From positions 124,001 through 188,000 of the forward strand of contig NZ_JAGIAS010000011.1 of assembly GCF_017744695.1 (NCBI RefSeq): DNA of 64,000 bases. Reading direction: 5' to 3'. The translations under genes were made by a program, and so were the position numbers. This DNA is from Dyadobacter sp. Its GTDB lineage: Bacteria; Bacteroidota; Bacteroidia; Cytophagales; Spirosomataceae. Positions 39,013 through 49,441 of the stretch are shown here, in pieces (positions within the stretch are counted from its first letter, which is position 1; every line of letters starts with the position of its first letter). Under the pieces are notes generated by a model. That model ran no database searches, was not told the DNA's origin, and worked only from the letters and a program-made list of their open reading frames with translations.

Positions 39013-42000
39013 AGCGCCATTGAAATGGTCATGTAGTTTTAAAAGTGTACTGGCATTCATATGGTCGGCTCTGTGGCTTTTTGCGCCCGCACGTGCAATT
39101 GCCCAGCAGGCGCCCGAAGGATATTGGTTGCAGCAATTTACCGACGAAAACGGCCTTCCCCAGAACAGCGTCAAAGCAATAGCGCAGGATCGGAATGGCT
39201 TTATCTGGCTCACCACGGAGGCCGGTCTCGTGCGTTTCGACGGGCGCCGCTTTATGGTTTTCGACAAATCCGTGATCCCCATTTCAAACAACCGGTTCCG
39301 GGGGTTTGTCCCTTCTCCGGCGACGGGTGCCGAGCATTGGCCGGAGTTCTACGCATTGTCGGAAAAGAACGAATACGTGGGTATCCTGGCCAACGGGCAG
39401 GTGTCGGTAGACAGCTCTTTTTACAGGCTCTACAAGAAGGCTCACCCGATAGCGCATGACGCGGTCAGGTACAACAGTGTACTCGCGAGCATGCCCGCTC
39501 TGCACGACGTCGACCCGGATTCGGAACCCTACTTCGCAGCCTCCGACCAAGGTATTTCGTACATTTGGCGTAACCCGGCGATCACCCGTTATCGGAACGG
39601 CAAGCCCATTTTAGTATCGACAGGTCCTTTCAGGAACTTCCTGCTCGTCGGCCGGGACCCCTACGCGGTCGATTTGAAAGGGGACCTCCTATCGATCAGC
39701 TCCGCGACCCGCGACGTCGTCATCGATGGTGATATTCTCCGTAACAGCCAGTTTTCCCCCGACAAAAACAACTACCGGCTGTTATGGAATAACATCTCGC
39801 GCCAGGCCTTTCTATACCTGGACAACTCCCTTTACCTCGCCAAGTCATCCGCTCCCGGAAGGCTCACTACGCAATTGATCCTGCGAAATTTTGATCTCGA
39901 TAAATTCAAAATTCACTCGCTATACTTCGACGAAAGCAGTGGCATCGTATTCCTCGGCAGCACAACGAACGGCCTGTTTCAACTCAGAAAGCAGGATTTC
40001 CATCCCAACAAACTCGCTGCCGACAATGCGGATAACGTATACTATGCACAGGTTGCCGGCCCGGGACTATCGGTACTTACCTCCCAGGGGTATTCCTTCA
40101 TTGCTCAACCCGGTACCGTAAAGGCGACAGTCCTGCGGCAGGCCCCTTTCCTGGAAAAAACAGGAAGCAGGTTTTACATGAGTCGCTGCCAGGATGGCTC
40201 TTTCTGGCTTCAATTTGCATTTGATCTATACAAAATGGACCCCAGCGGACAAAAAGTCCTGGCACATGTCAGGCTGCCTGAAAAAGCGAAGTCGCTCAGT
40301 ATGGAGTCGGGCGGAAGGCTGTGGGTGGGCTGTGAAACCAATGCGGTGTTTTCGGTTGAAGAGGTTAACGGGCAATTTATACCAAAGCTCAGGTTCAGGC
40401 TGAGCATGAACGAATACGCGATCATCGGCAGAGAAAGCGATGAATCCATGCTCCTGGCTACCGAAGGCAACACCTATCGGCTGAATACCCGAACAGGTAT
40501 TTTGAAAATCGTCAGAGCGCTGAAAGACATGACTGTACGGAGCTCCTACACCACACAGGAAGGCACCTGGATTATGACTTATGGAAACGGGATGTTGCTT
40601 TTGAATGGTGAAAATGCGGTCAAATTCCCGGTTGACGACGACCGTTTTCTCGCAACGGCACATTGCATCGTCGAGGATAAAAAAGGCTTTTTCTGGATCA
40701 CCACCAACCGGGGGCTTTTCCAGGTTGCCAAAAAACAGCTGGTCGACTACGCCACCCGTAAAAGGAGCCTGGTTTACTACCTGTTCTACGACAAAAGTAA
40801 CGGCTTCGGGAGTAACGAGTTCAATGGGGGCTGCTACCCTTGCGCCGTTACCCTTGCCAATGGGATCGTTTCACTCCCGTCGATCAACGGGCTGGTTTGG
40901 TTTAAACCCGAAACCGTCAAAGCCGCACTACCCGACCGCGGAATTTTCATCAGCTCGGCACTGGAAGATGGCAAAGCAATGCCGGCCGCGGATACACTCG
41001 AAATGTCGCAAGGGTTCGAACAGTTGCGGCTGGAAATTACGACGCCCTATCTGGGTAACCCCAAAAATATCCGAATCTATTACTCCCTCTCGGGCCCGGG
41101 CAGAGCGGACGGCTGGATGCCTGTCAATCCCGACTTTGTCATATCATTACCCGGCCTCGGGTACGGGGATTATGTACTGAGGATCAGGAAAGTTACCGGT
41201 TTCGGGGCATATGATTACACCTACAAGACCGTGCACCTGCGGGTTCCGCGCGCATGGTACGAAACCTGGTGGTTCCGGTTCCTGGCCGGGGTAGCGCTTC
41301 TGGCCCTGTTTATCGTATCGGTCAGGTCCCGGTCGGCATACCATATCAAAAAAGAACGTGAAGCCAACCTGATCCGGCATTACCGGGTGATCAGCCAGAT
41401 TATAGCGGCAGTGAACCATGACATCCAGACGCCGCTGCTTTACATTGGTTTTTCACTCAAACAGTTTAATACGTATTTCCACAGGCAACCCGCTGTCGAT
41501 CCGCTCATGGTCCGGCTCAGCGACGAAACGCTCGATACGTCCCAGCGATTGAATACGCTCACCCGGAGTATCCTGGACTATATCAAACTGCAAAGTAAAT
41601 CGCCCTCGGACCGCTGGGAAATCGCGCCGGTCAATGTAGCCGATCTCGTCGCTGTTACCTCACAGTTATTTGCGGGTATTGCCGCACACCGGGAAGTGGA
41701 AATCAAAACCGTGATCGACCCAAAGCTCACGTTCAATAGCGACCCGAACCTGCTTTCCATCATTATTCATAACCTGATCGACAATGCATTGAAAGTCGCA
41801 CAATCTGCGATCACGATATCAGCCGGCGAAGGCGCGGTAAGGCAAATCACCATTGAGGATGATGGAGGCGGCATGCCGTCGGAGCTGGTCGAATGGCTTA
41901 ACCAAAGATACCCATCCTACGAAGACTGGCTGCGCGCCTCCCAAAACCCCGGCCAAAAAGGGATCGGCCTCGTGATTGTCAAGGACCTTTGCGTGCTGCT

Positions 42001-42082
42001 GGGCATTCAAATCAATGCGCACGTCGTGGATGAAAAGAAGACTTCTATCTCTCTGAATTTCGGGAATGCCGTTCCGGGTTAA
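39005..42082 (+). CDS. Two-component sensor histidine kinase with periplasmic propeller/Y_Y_Y-like sensor
   Basis: LQQFTDENGLPQNSVKAIAQDRNGFIWLTTEAGLVRFDGRRF; TM; H-box NHDIQTPL; HATPase NLIDNALKVA...GGGMP...GIGLVIVKDL; overlaps RR by 8 bp. Confidence 0.93.
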   Translation: MSRAPLKWSCSFKSVLAFIWSALWLFAPARAIAQQAPEGYWLQQFTDENGLPQNSVKAIAQDRNGFIWLTTEAGLVRFDGRRFMVFDKSVIPISNNRFRGFVPSPATGAEHWPEFYALSEKNEYVGILANGQVSVDSSFYRLYKKAHPIAHDAVRYNSVLASMPALHDVDPDSEPYFAASDQGISYIWRNPAITRYRNGKPILVSTGPFRNFLLVGRDPYAVDLKGDLLSISSATRDVVIDGDILRNSQFSPDKNNYRLLWNNISRQAFLYLDNSLYLAKSSAPGRLTTQLILRNFDLDKFKIHSLYFDESSGIVFLGSTTNGLFQLRKQDFHPNKLAADNADNVYYAQVAGPGLSVLTSQGYSFIAQPGTVKATVLRQAPFLEKTGSRFYMSRCQDGSFWLQFAFDLYKMDPSGQKVLAHVRLPEKAKSLSMESGGRLWVGCETNAVFSVEEVNGQFIPKLRFRLSMNEYAIIGRESDESMLLATEGNTYRLNTRTGILKIVRALKDMTVRSSYTTQEGTWIMTYGNGMLLLNGENAVKFPVDDDRFLATAHCIVEDKKGFFWITTNRGLFQVAKKQLVDYATRKRSLVYYLFYDKSNGFGSNEFNGGCYPCAVTLANGIVSLPSINGLVWFKPETVKAALPDRGIFISSALEDGKAMPAADTLEMSQGFEQLRLEITTPYLGNPKNIRIYYSLSGPGRADGWMPVNPDFVISLPGLGYGDYVLRIRKVTGFGAYDYTYKTVHLRVPRAWYETWWFRFLAGVALLALFIVSVRSRSAYHIKKEREANLIRHYRVISQIIAAVNHDIQTPLLYIGFSLKQFNTYFHRQPAVDPLMVRLSDETLDTSQRLNTLTRSILDYIKLQSKSPSDRWEIAPVNVADLVAVTSQLFAGIAAHREVEIKTVIDPKLTFNSDPNLLSIIIHNLIDNALKVAQSAITISAGEGAVRQITIEDDGGGMPSELVEWLNQRYPSYEDWLRASQNPGQKGIGLVIVKDLCVLLGIQINAHVVDEKKTSISLNFGNAVPG

Positions 42083-42101
42083 TCAGCATGGACTAACCCG
42101 G
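42074..42101 (+). terminator. Hairpin at the 3' end of the histidine kinase gene
   Basis: ccgggtta...taacccgg inverted repeat overlapping the stop codon. Confidence 0.45.
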
Positions 42102-42134
42102 AAGTTTTACCCGTGGTATCCGAAAGCTGAACCG

Positions 42135-42911
42135 TCATCCCCTTTCCGGCCGGTGTTTGATATCATAGTACGCAATGCCTACTGACAGCACCAGCGCAGT
42201 AATAGAACTGATCGTAAGCACCACGAGTTGTTGCGGCTCCTTATCGAAATCAATGAAAAACATAAACGCTGAATACACGTAGGGATAGTAGATGATTTTA
42301 TCCCAATCCATTAATACGATGCCGGTGATCCACAGGCCCAGCCCAAGGCCGAGAGGAATCACAAAGTTGCGAAAACGCAGGCTGAGCCAATATTGGATAA
42401 CCGAGACGGCCAGACACCCCAGATAGACCCGGCAAGTTATCAGCAGCAGACTGTCCCAAGCGATGTTTCCGGCTGTTAACCGGTACGCCGGATTAAGGCT
42501 GTGCACCAGCAACCCGGCCAATATGATAAACACGTCAAAACAAAAAATATAGACCGGCACCAACACCTGGATCACCACCAACTTCGAAAAGAAAATGTCG
42601 GTAAACGATCGGGGCGAAGCATACACCTGCTTCCAGGTATTGTTGCGAAACTCGATCTGGACAATGAGGTTTGTGATCAGTATGACATACATCGGCAGGA
42701 TCACCGCGGCCACATTTTTCCAATTGACCCGAAAGAATGTCAGCCAGGGGGTCTGTTCTAATTTGGGAAGCATTATATCGGGCCTTTCCAGCAGTATAAC
42801 CACATGAATAGCCGGTATAAAAAGCGCAGCCAGGATCGTCAGCCACAAGGCAAAACTTCCTTTCGTTTTCATAAATTCTGCTGCCGTGTTGGCAAAAAAT
42901 CTCGTTTTCAT
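42135..42911 (-). CDS. ABC transporter permease (lantibiotic/bacitracin-type export)
   Basis: Multi-TM ORF starting MKTRFFANTAAEFMKTKGSFALWLTILAALFIPAIHVVILLERP; adjacent to the ATPase. Confidence 0.85.
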   Translation of the reverse strand: MKTRFFANTAAEFMKTKGSFALWLTILAALFIPAIHVVILLERPDIMLPKLEQTPWLTFFRVNWKNVAAVILPMYVILITNLIVQIEFRNNTWKQVYASPRSFTDIFFSKLVVIQVLVPVYIFCFDVFIILAGLLVHSLNPAYRLTAGNIAWDSLLLITCRVYLGCLAVSVIQYWLSLRFRNFVIPLGLGLGLWITGIVLMDWDKIIYYPYVYSAFMFFIDFDKEPQQLVVLTISSITALVLSVGIAYYDIKHRPERG

Positions 42912-42914
42912 GGG

Positions 42915-43826
42915 TTATGCTGAAATAATTTGTAAGAAGAGTCCTTCAAGGTCATTGCCCACGGCACACAACCGGCTCACGCGTACGCCCCCGCCTACGA
43001 GCATGTGATTGATCGATGCGGCCTCATCAGGTTCCGCATGTGCGACATGCACGGTAAAGCCGCTTTGGGCAAAAACCGTAAACCGGCCGGAGAGGATTTG
43101 TTCAGCCCTGGCAACGTCGTCCACTTCGATCTCCAGCAACGCGTGCCGGTGCTGCAAACTTTGTAATTCGGCCAAGGTGCCCTGAAAAAGCAATTTCCCC
43201 TGGTGAATAATGCATACATGGGTCGCGAGTTTCTCCACTTCCGCCAGCAAATGGCTCGAAACCAGCACCGTCTTTCCCTGATGCCGGTTCAGATCACGGA
43301 TCAGTTCGCGGATCTCGATGATCCCGTTAGGGTCCAGCCCGTTGGTTGGCTCGTCCATAATCAGCAGTTCCGGATCGTGCAGCAAGGCGATCGCAATCGC
43401 AAGCCGTTGTTTCATGCCCAGTGAGTAAGCTTTTGTCTTTTTGGCAGCCGCATCAGAGAGCCCCGTCACTTGCAATACCTCCCCAACCCTGCTCGCCGGG
43501 CATTCGTAGGCCCGCCTGAACACTTCAAGGTTTTCCCGGCCGGTCAAATGCAGGTAGAGGGACGGTTGCTCGATCAGCGAACCGATGCGCTTTAAAATGT
43601 CGATCCGGCTGCCGGGCATCGGATTGCCAAAAAGCCGGATCCCGGAGTTTTCGCTGCGCAGCAGTCCCAGCAGAAGGCGCAAAGTGGTCGTTTTCCCGGC
43701 ACCATTAGGGCCCAGGAAGCCATATATGCTGCCTTGCGGTACATGCAGGTTAATGTCGTGCAGGATTCGTTCGCCTTTTTGAAAGCCGTAATCCAGATGG
43801 TCGGTTTCGATAACCGCTTGTTTCAT
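42915..43826 (-). CDS. ABC transporter ATP-binding protein, BcrA-like
   Basis: GFLGPNGAGKTTTLRLLLGL; AKKTKAYSLGMKQRLAIAIALLHDPELLIMDEPTNGLDPNGI. Confidence 0.95.
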   Translation of the reverse strand: MKQAVIETDHLDYGFQKGERILHDINLHVPQGSIYGFLGPNGAGKTTTLRLLLGLLRSENSGIRLFGNPMPGSRIDILKRIGSLIEQPSLYLHLTGRENLEVFRRAYECPASRVGEVLQVTGLSDAAAKKTKAYSLGMKQRLAIAIALLHDPELLIMDEPTNGLDPNGIIEIRELIRDLNRHQGKTVLVSSHLLAEVEKLATHVCIIHQGKLLFQGTLAELQSLQHRHALLEIEVDDVARAEQILSGRFTVFAQSGFTVHVAHAEPDEAASINHMLVGGGVRVSRLCAVGNDLEGLFLQIISA

Positions 43827-43956
43827 TTCCGTTGATTCTTTTGGTGGTGTATCAAAGAAATGCGGCTCTTTTCGCAAGCGGAAATAAAATCACCAACAGG
43901 CCTTTTTTGCCTCCGAACGCTTCGAAATAAACGACTAAAAAATGCGGCCTGAAACG

Positions 43957-44634
43957 TCAGCCGATGCGGCGCAACAAATCTTCGCGAAACATTTCCCCGA
44001 CAGGGACTTTCTTTTCACCTATATATATGATGTTTCGCTCGATCGCGTTGATTTTGTTCAGGGCGACGATAAAAGACCTATGCACACGTACAAAATCCTT
44101 TACCGGCAGCTTCTCCTGGAATGCCGTAAGTGTTGTAAGCGTATCGATCACCTGAGCCCGGGTATGCACCGCCACATAGTCCTTTTTGCCTTCGAGCATC
44201 AGGATATCGCCCAGGTCCACGCGGATCATCCGGTGCGACGACCTCACGAAAAGATACTCCGGGCCACTGGCCATTCGCGGCGCAAGCAGGGACTGCGCTT
44301 TTTGTACCGCCTTCAGAAAGCGTTCGAAGGAAAACGGTTTGACCAGGTAATCGACCACCCCGGCCTCGAACCCGGCGAGTGCGAACTGCGGATAGGCCGT
44401 TGTCAGCACGGCCAGCGGCGGATTGGGGATCGCCGACAGAAAATCCATCCCGTTCACCTGAGGCATATTAATATCCAGTAAAAGCAGGTCACATCCCCCC
44501 TGGTTCAGCATAGGCAATGCTTCTAATGGAGATGAAAACGTGGCGACGAGTTCCAGGAAAGGACATTTGGAAACGTAGTTTTCGATAATTTCCAATGCAA
44601 GGAATTCGTCGTCGATGGCAATACACTTAATCAT
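43957..44634 (-). CDS. LytTR family response regulator
   Basis: Receiver (CIAIDDEFLALEIIENYV; DLLLLDINMPQVNG) and LytTR domain (RVHRSFIVALNKINAIERNIIYIGEKKVPVGEMFRE). Confidence 0.95.
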   Translation of the reverse strand: MIKCIAIDDEFLALEIIENYVSKCPFLELVATFSSPLEALPMLNQGGCDLLLLDINMPQVNGMDFLSAIPNPPLAVLTTAYPQFALAGFEAGVVDYLVKPFSFERFLKAVQKAQSLLAPRMASGPEYLFVRSSHRMIRVDLGDILMLEGKKDYVAVHTRAQVIDTLTTLTAFQEKLPVKDFVRVHRSFIVALNKINAIERNIIYIGEKKVPVGEMFREDLLRRIG

Positions 44635-45670
44635 GGCCCTGGCTGTTGAGTTTAATAGTCAGGTCGGCAACGAATGTATCCTGCTCCTGACTGAATGTAA
44701 GTTCGTGTGCATTCCGGTACAGCAATGCGAGCCTTCGCTGCAAATTAGCAATACCAAAGCCACCGCTATCCTCCGGCCCCGCAGCCCGTATTTTGTTTTC
44801 GGTATGAATGCTAAGTACGGGGCCATCCAGCCGAATCGCGATCTTCATCGGCGATGTCCCGTGTTTGAAAACATTCTCTATCAAAGGCAAAAGCAGCAGT
44901 GGCTGGATCATCACGGCTTGGAGGTTCCCGGAAACCTCCAATCTGCTATCCTCGCCGGATTTGCTGCGCAGCTCGTTCATAGCCACATAGGTACGTACCA
45001 TATCGATCTCCTTTTCAAGTGGTACCGACCCGGCATTGGTTTCATACAGGAGATAGCGCATCATTTCCGAAATGCGGAGGATCACAGTGGGGGTCTCCGG
45101 CGCCTGGCGGAGGGAAAGTGCGTAAAGGTTGTTCAGCGAATTAAAGAGAAAATGAGGGTTAATCTGCCCCTTCAATAGTGCAAGCTCGGATTTGAGATGC
45201 TCATTCTCCGCCTCTTTTTCTTTGCGTAGCTTGCCGTACCAGTCTACACTCAGCCTGATAAACAGCCCGAGAACGGCAAAAACGATATAGTTGCTAATTC
45301 TGGTCATCAATGGCAGTAAATCGCCGCCCAGTATTCGCCTTATCATATGGTTTCCGGGCGCCAGCCGGCCTTCCAGCAAGATTACGCAGGACGCCATCAA
45401 CACCGCCGCGAGCAGGTTCGCCGCCAAAAAACGCGCTATACTATACTTGGGCAGGCTGCTAGGTACCAGGTACAGATAGTTGAGATAAAAACTGCCCGCG
45501 TGCATAGCGAAAGCCAGGCCATAATGCAAAAAAAATGACCCGGGGGACATGCGGGCGAAGTTCCCATAAAAAACCAGGGTCGCGTAAATGCCCCATCCCA
45601 GCAAATGCAGCAATACCGGGAGTTTCCGTTCCAATATCGGCTGCCACGCTTCTTTTGTCGGCTCAATCAT
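44627..45670 (-). CDS. Sensor histidine kinase, LytS/YehU (HisKA_7TM-like) family
   Basis: LKSELALLKGQINPHFLFNSLNNLYALSLRQ; PLIENVFKHG; overlaps RR. Confidence 0.95.
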   Translation of the reverse strand: MIEPTKEAWQPILERKLPVLLHLLGWGIYATLVFYGNFARMSPGSFFLHYGLAFAMHAGSFYLNYLYLVPSSLPKYSIARFLAANLLAAVLMASCVILLEGRLAPGNHMIRRILGGDLLPLMTRISNYIVFAVLGLFIRLSVDWYGKLRKEKEAENEHLKSELALLKGQINPHFLFNSLNNLYALSLRQAPETPTVILRISEMMRYLLYETNAGSVPLEKEIDMVRTYVAMNELRSKSGEDSRLEVSGNLQAVMIQPLLLLPLIENVFKHGTSPMKIAIRLDGPVLSIHTENKIRAAGPEDSGGFGIANLQRRLALLYRNAHELTFSQEQDTFVADLTIKLNSQGHD

Positions 45671-45920
45671 ACGCGATAATACCCATTTCCGGATACACTC
45701 GAAAGGAACACCGTCAACGCCGCTATTTTACCGGCCAACGGACGGGTTGAACCGATAGTCTCGCCGAAGCTTACGCGCGCAGTCGACAGACCGTAGGCAG
45801 GCAATACCAGCCAGTATCAGCAATCACACTTTTAAGCATATCTTAAGAGTCGATCGGATGAATATTCCATTGCTTCTTATTTACTTCGTATACCCTGATA
45901 CCCGTATCACGACCCAGAGT

Positions 45921-46589
45921 ATGCGAATCCTGATCATCGAAGACGAACCCGGCATTTTGAACTTCCTCCGGCAGGGGCTTGAAGAAGAATCCTATTCGGT
46001 AGATACGGCCACCAATGGCCTGAACGGGCTCGAAATGGCGCTCGCAGAAGCATACGATGTGGTACTGCTCGATTGGATGCTGCCCGGAAAAAGCGGTGTT
46101 GAAGTCTGCAGGGAAATCAGGAAGGCTGGTATCAAAACGCCTGTTATCTTTCTGACTGCCCGCGATACGGTCCAGGATACCGTATTCGGCTTGCAGGCCG
46201 GCGCCAATGATTACATCAAAAAGCCATTCAGTTTTGAAGAACTTCTGGAACGGATCAAGGTGCAATTGCGGCCGCAATCAGGCGAGCAGCTTGAATTTCG
46301 GTTGGGGCCCATTTTGGTCGATACCCAATCCCACCAGGTTTTCAGGGATTCACAGGAAATCAAGCTGACGCAGAAAGAATTTGGCCTGCTGGAATTTCTG
46401 CTGCGTAATAAAGGAAAGGTTTGCCGACGGACACGCATCATCGAGAGCGTCTGGGACATTCATTTCGAGTACAATACCGGCGTCATTGACGTTTACATCA
46501 ATTCACTGCGCAAAAAGCTGGGGCTCACCAAAGAGGAAGATTACATCCAGACCATCCGGGGCGTGGGTTACATAGCAAAGGAAATATGA
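45921..46589 (+). CDS. OmpR-family response regulator
   Basis: MRILIIEDEPGILNFLRQGLEEESYSVDTA; DVVLLDWMLPGKSG; C-terminal wHTH ending TIRGVGYIAKEI. Confidence 0.96.
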   Translation: MRILIIEDEPGILNFLRQGLEEESYSVDTATNGLNGLEMALAEAYDVVLLDWMLPGKSGVEVCREIRKAGIKTPVIFLTARDTVQDTVFGLQAGANDYIKKPFSFEELLERIKVQLRPQSGEQLEFRLGPILVDTQSHQVFRDSQEIKLTQKEFGLLEFLLRNKGKVCRRTRIIESVWDIHFEYNTGVIDVYINSLRKKLGLTKEEDYIQTIRGVGYIAKEI

Positions 46590-47992
46590 ACAATGCGGGA
46601 ATGACCTCCTCCTATCGAAACCGGATCGCACTAAATTTTACCCTGGGGACGGGGCTATTGGTGGCATTCATTTTTCTGCTGATCTACTACATCGTCAGCG
46701 CGACGGTTTTCAATCGTCTGGAAAAAGACCTCGGCTACGAGTTGGAAAAACATTTCTATGAAGTGGGCGTCCTGCACGGGCAACCCTACTTTGCCGACAA
46801 AGCCGAGTGGCTGGAACGCGAGCACAGCGAACTGGAAATCAATCCGGTATTTGTGGTCCTGACGAGCCTTTCGGGGAATGTCATCGATAAATCACCCAAC
46901 CTTAAAAATGACTCTCTGAAACTCCATTTCTCGACGGTGGATCGCGCCGTTTTCAAAACCACTTTGCAGGGACGGGCGATCGAACAGATACAGGTGACCA
47001 TTAAGGAAAACAACCGGCCGGCAGGCTACATCATTGTCGCAATGCCCATCGACGAATCCGAAAGGGTACTTTTCAATCTTAAGGTCGTGCTTTTGGTCGC
47101 TTTCCCGGCGGCGCTGGCGATCCTGTTCGTTTTTACCAGGTACACAGCCGGCAGAAGCATACAACCCGTGCTGACGGTGATAGAAACGGCCAGCAAGATT
47201 TCCAACGATAACATGACGAGCCGCATTCCAGTGCCGGCTGTTCGGGACGAGCTGCATTTGCTGGTCACCACCCTCAACGAACTGATGACCCGCGTCGAAC
47301 ACGCCATCGAACGTGAAAAACGGTTTACCGCCGACGCCTCGCATGAGCTGCGTACGCCACTGGCTGTGATTAAAGGCACGCTGGAAGTGTTGATACGAAA
47401 ACCGCGGTCGGCGGATGAATACATCAGAAAAATCTCCTTTTGCATCGCGGAAATGGACCGCATCAACCACCTGGTCGATCAACTCCTGCTATTAACCCGG
47501 TTCGAAAGTCAGCAAAAGGCGATGGACATGGGGGCCACAGACCTTTCCGAACTCACCGGTAACATTCTGGTGCGCCACCAGCAGCAAATCGTCGAAAAGA
47601 AACTTTCTGTGGATCTGGAAACCGACGGATCGCATATCGTATATAGTGATCCGTACATGACGGACATCATGCTCGACAATATTATTTCCAATGCTGTGAA
47701 GTATTCATCCGGCCCGGCCGGCCTGATGATCAGGATCGTAACTTCCGGCGAAAAGACGCATTACACGGTAACTGACCAGGGAATAGGCATTGACCCTAAC
47801 GACATCAATCGCATACGCGACGCCTTCTACCGGTCGGCCCCCCTGTCGCACCCCGAGGTGAAGGGTAGCGGGCTGGGCCTGTCCATCGTCAACCGCATGT
47901 GCGAGATGCTTGGGGTAGATTTCAGCATCCATAGCCAGCTCGGCAAAGGCACCGAAGTTACGCTCTCATTTCCAATCTTAAGCCAATCTTAA
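46586..47992 (+). CDS. Sensor histidine kinase (HAMP-HisKA-HATPase)
   Basis: FTADASHELRTPLAVIKGTLEVLI; NIISNAVKYSS; GSGLGLSIVNRMCEMLG. Confidence 0.96.
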   Translation: MNNAGMTSSYRNRIALNFTLGTGLLVAFIFLLIYYIVSATVFNRLEKDLGYELEKHFYEVGVLHGQPYFADKAEWLEREHSELEINPVFVVLTSLSGNVIDKSPNLKNDSLKLHFSTVDRAVFKTTLQGRAIEQIQVTIKENNRPAGYIIVAMPIDESERVLFNLKVVLLVAFPAALAILFVFTRYTAGRSIQPVLTVIETASKISNDNMTSRIPVPAVRDELHLLVTTLNELMTRVEHAIEREKRFTADASHELRTPLAVIKGTLEVLIRKPRSADEYIRKISFCIAEMDRINHLVDQLLLLTRFESQQKAMDMGATDLSELTGNILVRHQQQIVEKKLSVDLETDGSHIVYSDPYMTDIMLDNIISNAVKYSSGPAGLMIRIVTSGEKTHYTVTDQGIGIDPNDINRIRDAFYRSAPLSHPEVKGSGLGLSIVNRMCEMLGVDFSIHSQLGKGTEVTLSFPILSQS

Positions 47993-48076
47993 GAATCCCT
48001 TGAGAATCCTTTAAGAAAGCCGGGAATACCTTTGATTCAAACAGAAAACAATCAGAGTTAATCCCGCTAATCATCT

Positions 48077-48517
48077 ATGAACTCCACCGGACACGCTGAG
48101 AACCTGACCCGCCATGCCTTTCTGCGCAAGCTGGGCTTTGGCGGAGCTGCACTTTCCGCCATCTATTTTGGCAGCCATCTGCAATCCTGTACCAACGACC
48201 GCGTCAATCCCGCGCCCACCAATATGACCCTCGACCTGAACGACCCCGCTTACGCGGCCCTGAAATCCAATGGCGGATATGTCGTGAAGGATGGCGTCGT
48301 CATCGCACGAAGCAACACCGGCGCATACATAGCGGCCACCCGGACGTGCAGCCACGAAGGCCGGAATGAGGTAATTTACCAAACCGACCATTTCTATTGC
48401 ACAGCACACGGGGCCAAATACGACAATACCGGCAAAGGCCTCAACAGTGAAGGCAAGAAAGGGATAGCCGTTTACACAACCTCCCTTACCGACCAGATCC
48501 TTACCATAACTGCCTAA
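48077..48517 (+). CDS. Rieske (2Fe-2S) domain protein, possibly lipid-anchored
   Basis: RTCSHEGRNEVIYQTDHFYCTAHGAKYDNTGKGLNSEGK (CxH...CxxH); N-terminal hydrophobic segment then LQSC. Confidence 0.92.
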   Translation: MNSTGHAENLTRHAFLRKLGFGGAALSAIYFGSHLQSCTNDRVNPAPTNMTLDLNDPAYAALKSNGGYVVKDGVVIARSNTGAYIAATRTCSHEGRNEVIYQTDHFYCTAHGAKYDNTGKGLNSEGKKGIAVYTTSLTDQILTITA

Positions 48518-48520
48518 GCC

Positions 48521-49441
48521 ATGCTCAAAACGACATTCGTTCTATTTTTCAGCCTCATAACTTTCATGGCTGTGGCCCAGACCGATCTGATGAAGGAATT
48601 GGAACAAGCCGATGACTCGACCATACATTATGCGGCGGCGACTTTCAAAGGCACCCGCATTATCAACGGGCATTCCATCGAAACGGTTGGCAAGAATAAC
48701 ATGGACTTCATTATTTCGCACCGTTTCGGGGCGATCAATTCCGGGGCAGGCAACTTTTTCGGGCTGGACGAATCCCAGATCCGCCTCGCGCTGGAATACG
48801 GCCTCACCGACCGGCTGATGGTAGGGCTGGGCCGTAGCAGCTATCAGAAAACGATTGACGTTTTCGTGAAGTACCGCTTGCTTCGCCAGTCGGGCGGCTT
48901 GCGTAACATACCCGTGTCCGTTACACTTTTCGCCAGCGACGCGCACAATGCAAGCACATCTACGCCGGACCTTCCATTTTACACCATTACCCAGCGGCAG
49001 ACCTACACATTCCAGGCGCTGATAGCCCGGAAATTCAATGAAAACCTCTCCTTGCAGCTCACGCCAACCATCATGCATCGCAACCTGGCAGAAAAGCCAT
49101 TGGACGCGAACAATCTGTACGCCCTGGGCGTCGGCGGCCGCTACAAGCTCACCAAACGCACCTCGTTCAATGCCGAATACTGGTACACGCCCAAGCGCAT
49201 CGGCAACACGACACAGCGCGACCCGCAATACACCAATACGCTGTCTCTGGGTTTTGACATCGAGACGGGCGGACACGTGTTCCAGCTGCATTTGACAAAC
49301 TCCCGTGGTATGATCGAGAAACAGTTCCTCGGCCAAACGACCGGCAAATGGAGCAACGGGGATATCTTCTATGGTTTCAACGTCGCCAGGACTTTCAGTT
49401 TTGACAAAAACAAAAAACGCAGCAACGGCAATGGATACTAA
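48521..49441 (+). CDS. DUF5777-like beta-barrel protein
   Basis: ATFKGTRIINGHSIETVGKNNMDFIISHRFGAINSGAGNFFGLDESQIRLALEYGLTDRLMVGLGRSSYQKTIDVFVKYRLLRQ. Confidence 0.85.
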   Translation: MLKTTFVLFFSLITFMAVAQTDLMKELEQADDSTIHYAAATFKGTRIINGHSIETVGKNNMDFIISHRFGAINSGAGNFFGLDESQIRLALEYGLTDRLMVGLGRSSYQKTIDVFVKYRLLRQSGGLRNIPVSVTLFASDAHNASTSTPDLPFYTITQRQTYTFQALIARKFNENLSLQLTPTIMHRNLAEKPLDANNLYALGVGGRYKLTKRTSFNAEYWYTPKRIGNTTQRDPQYTNTLSLGFDIETGGHVFQLHLTNSRGMIEKQFLGQTTGKWSNGDIFYGFNVARTFSFDKNKKRSNGNGY

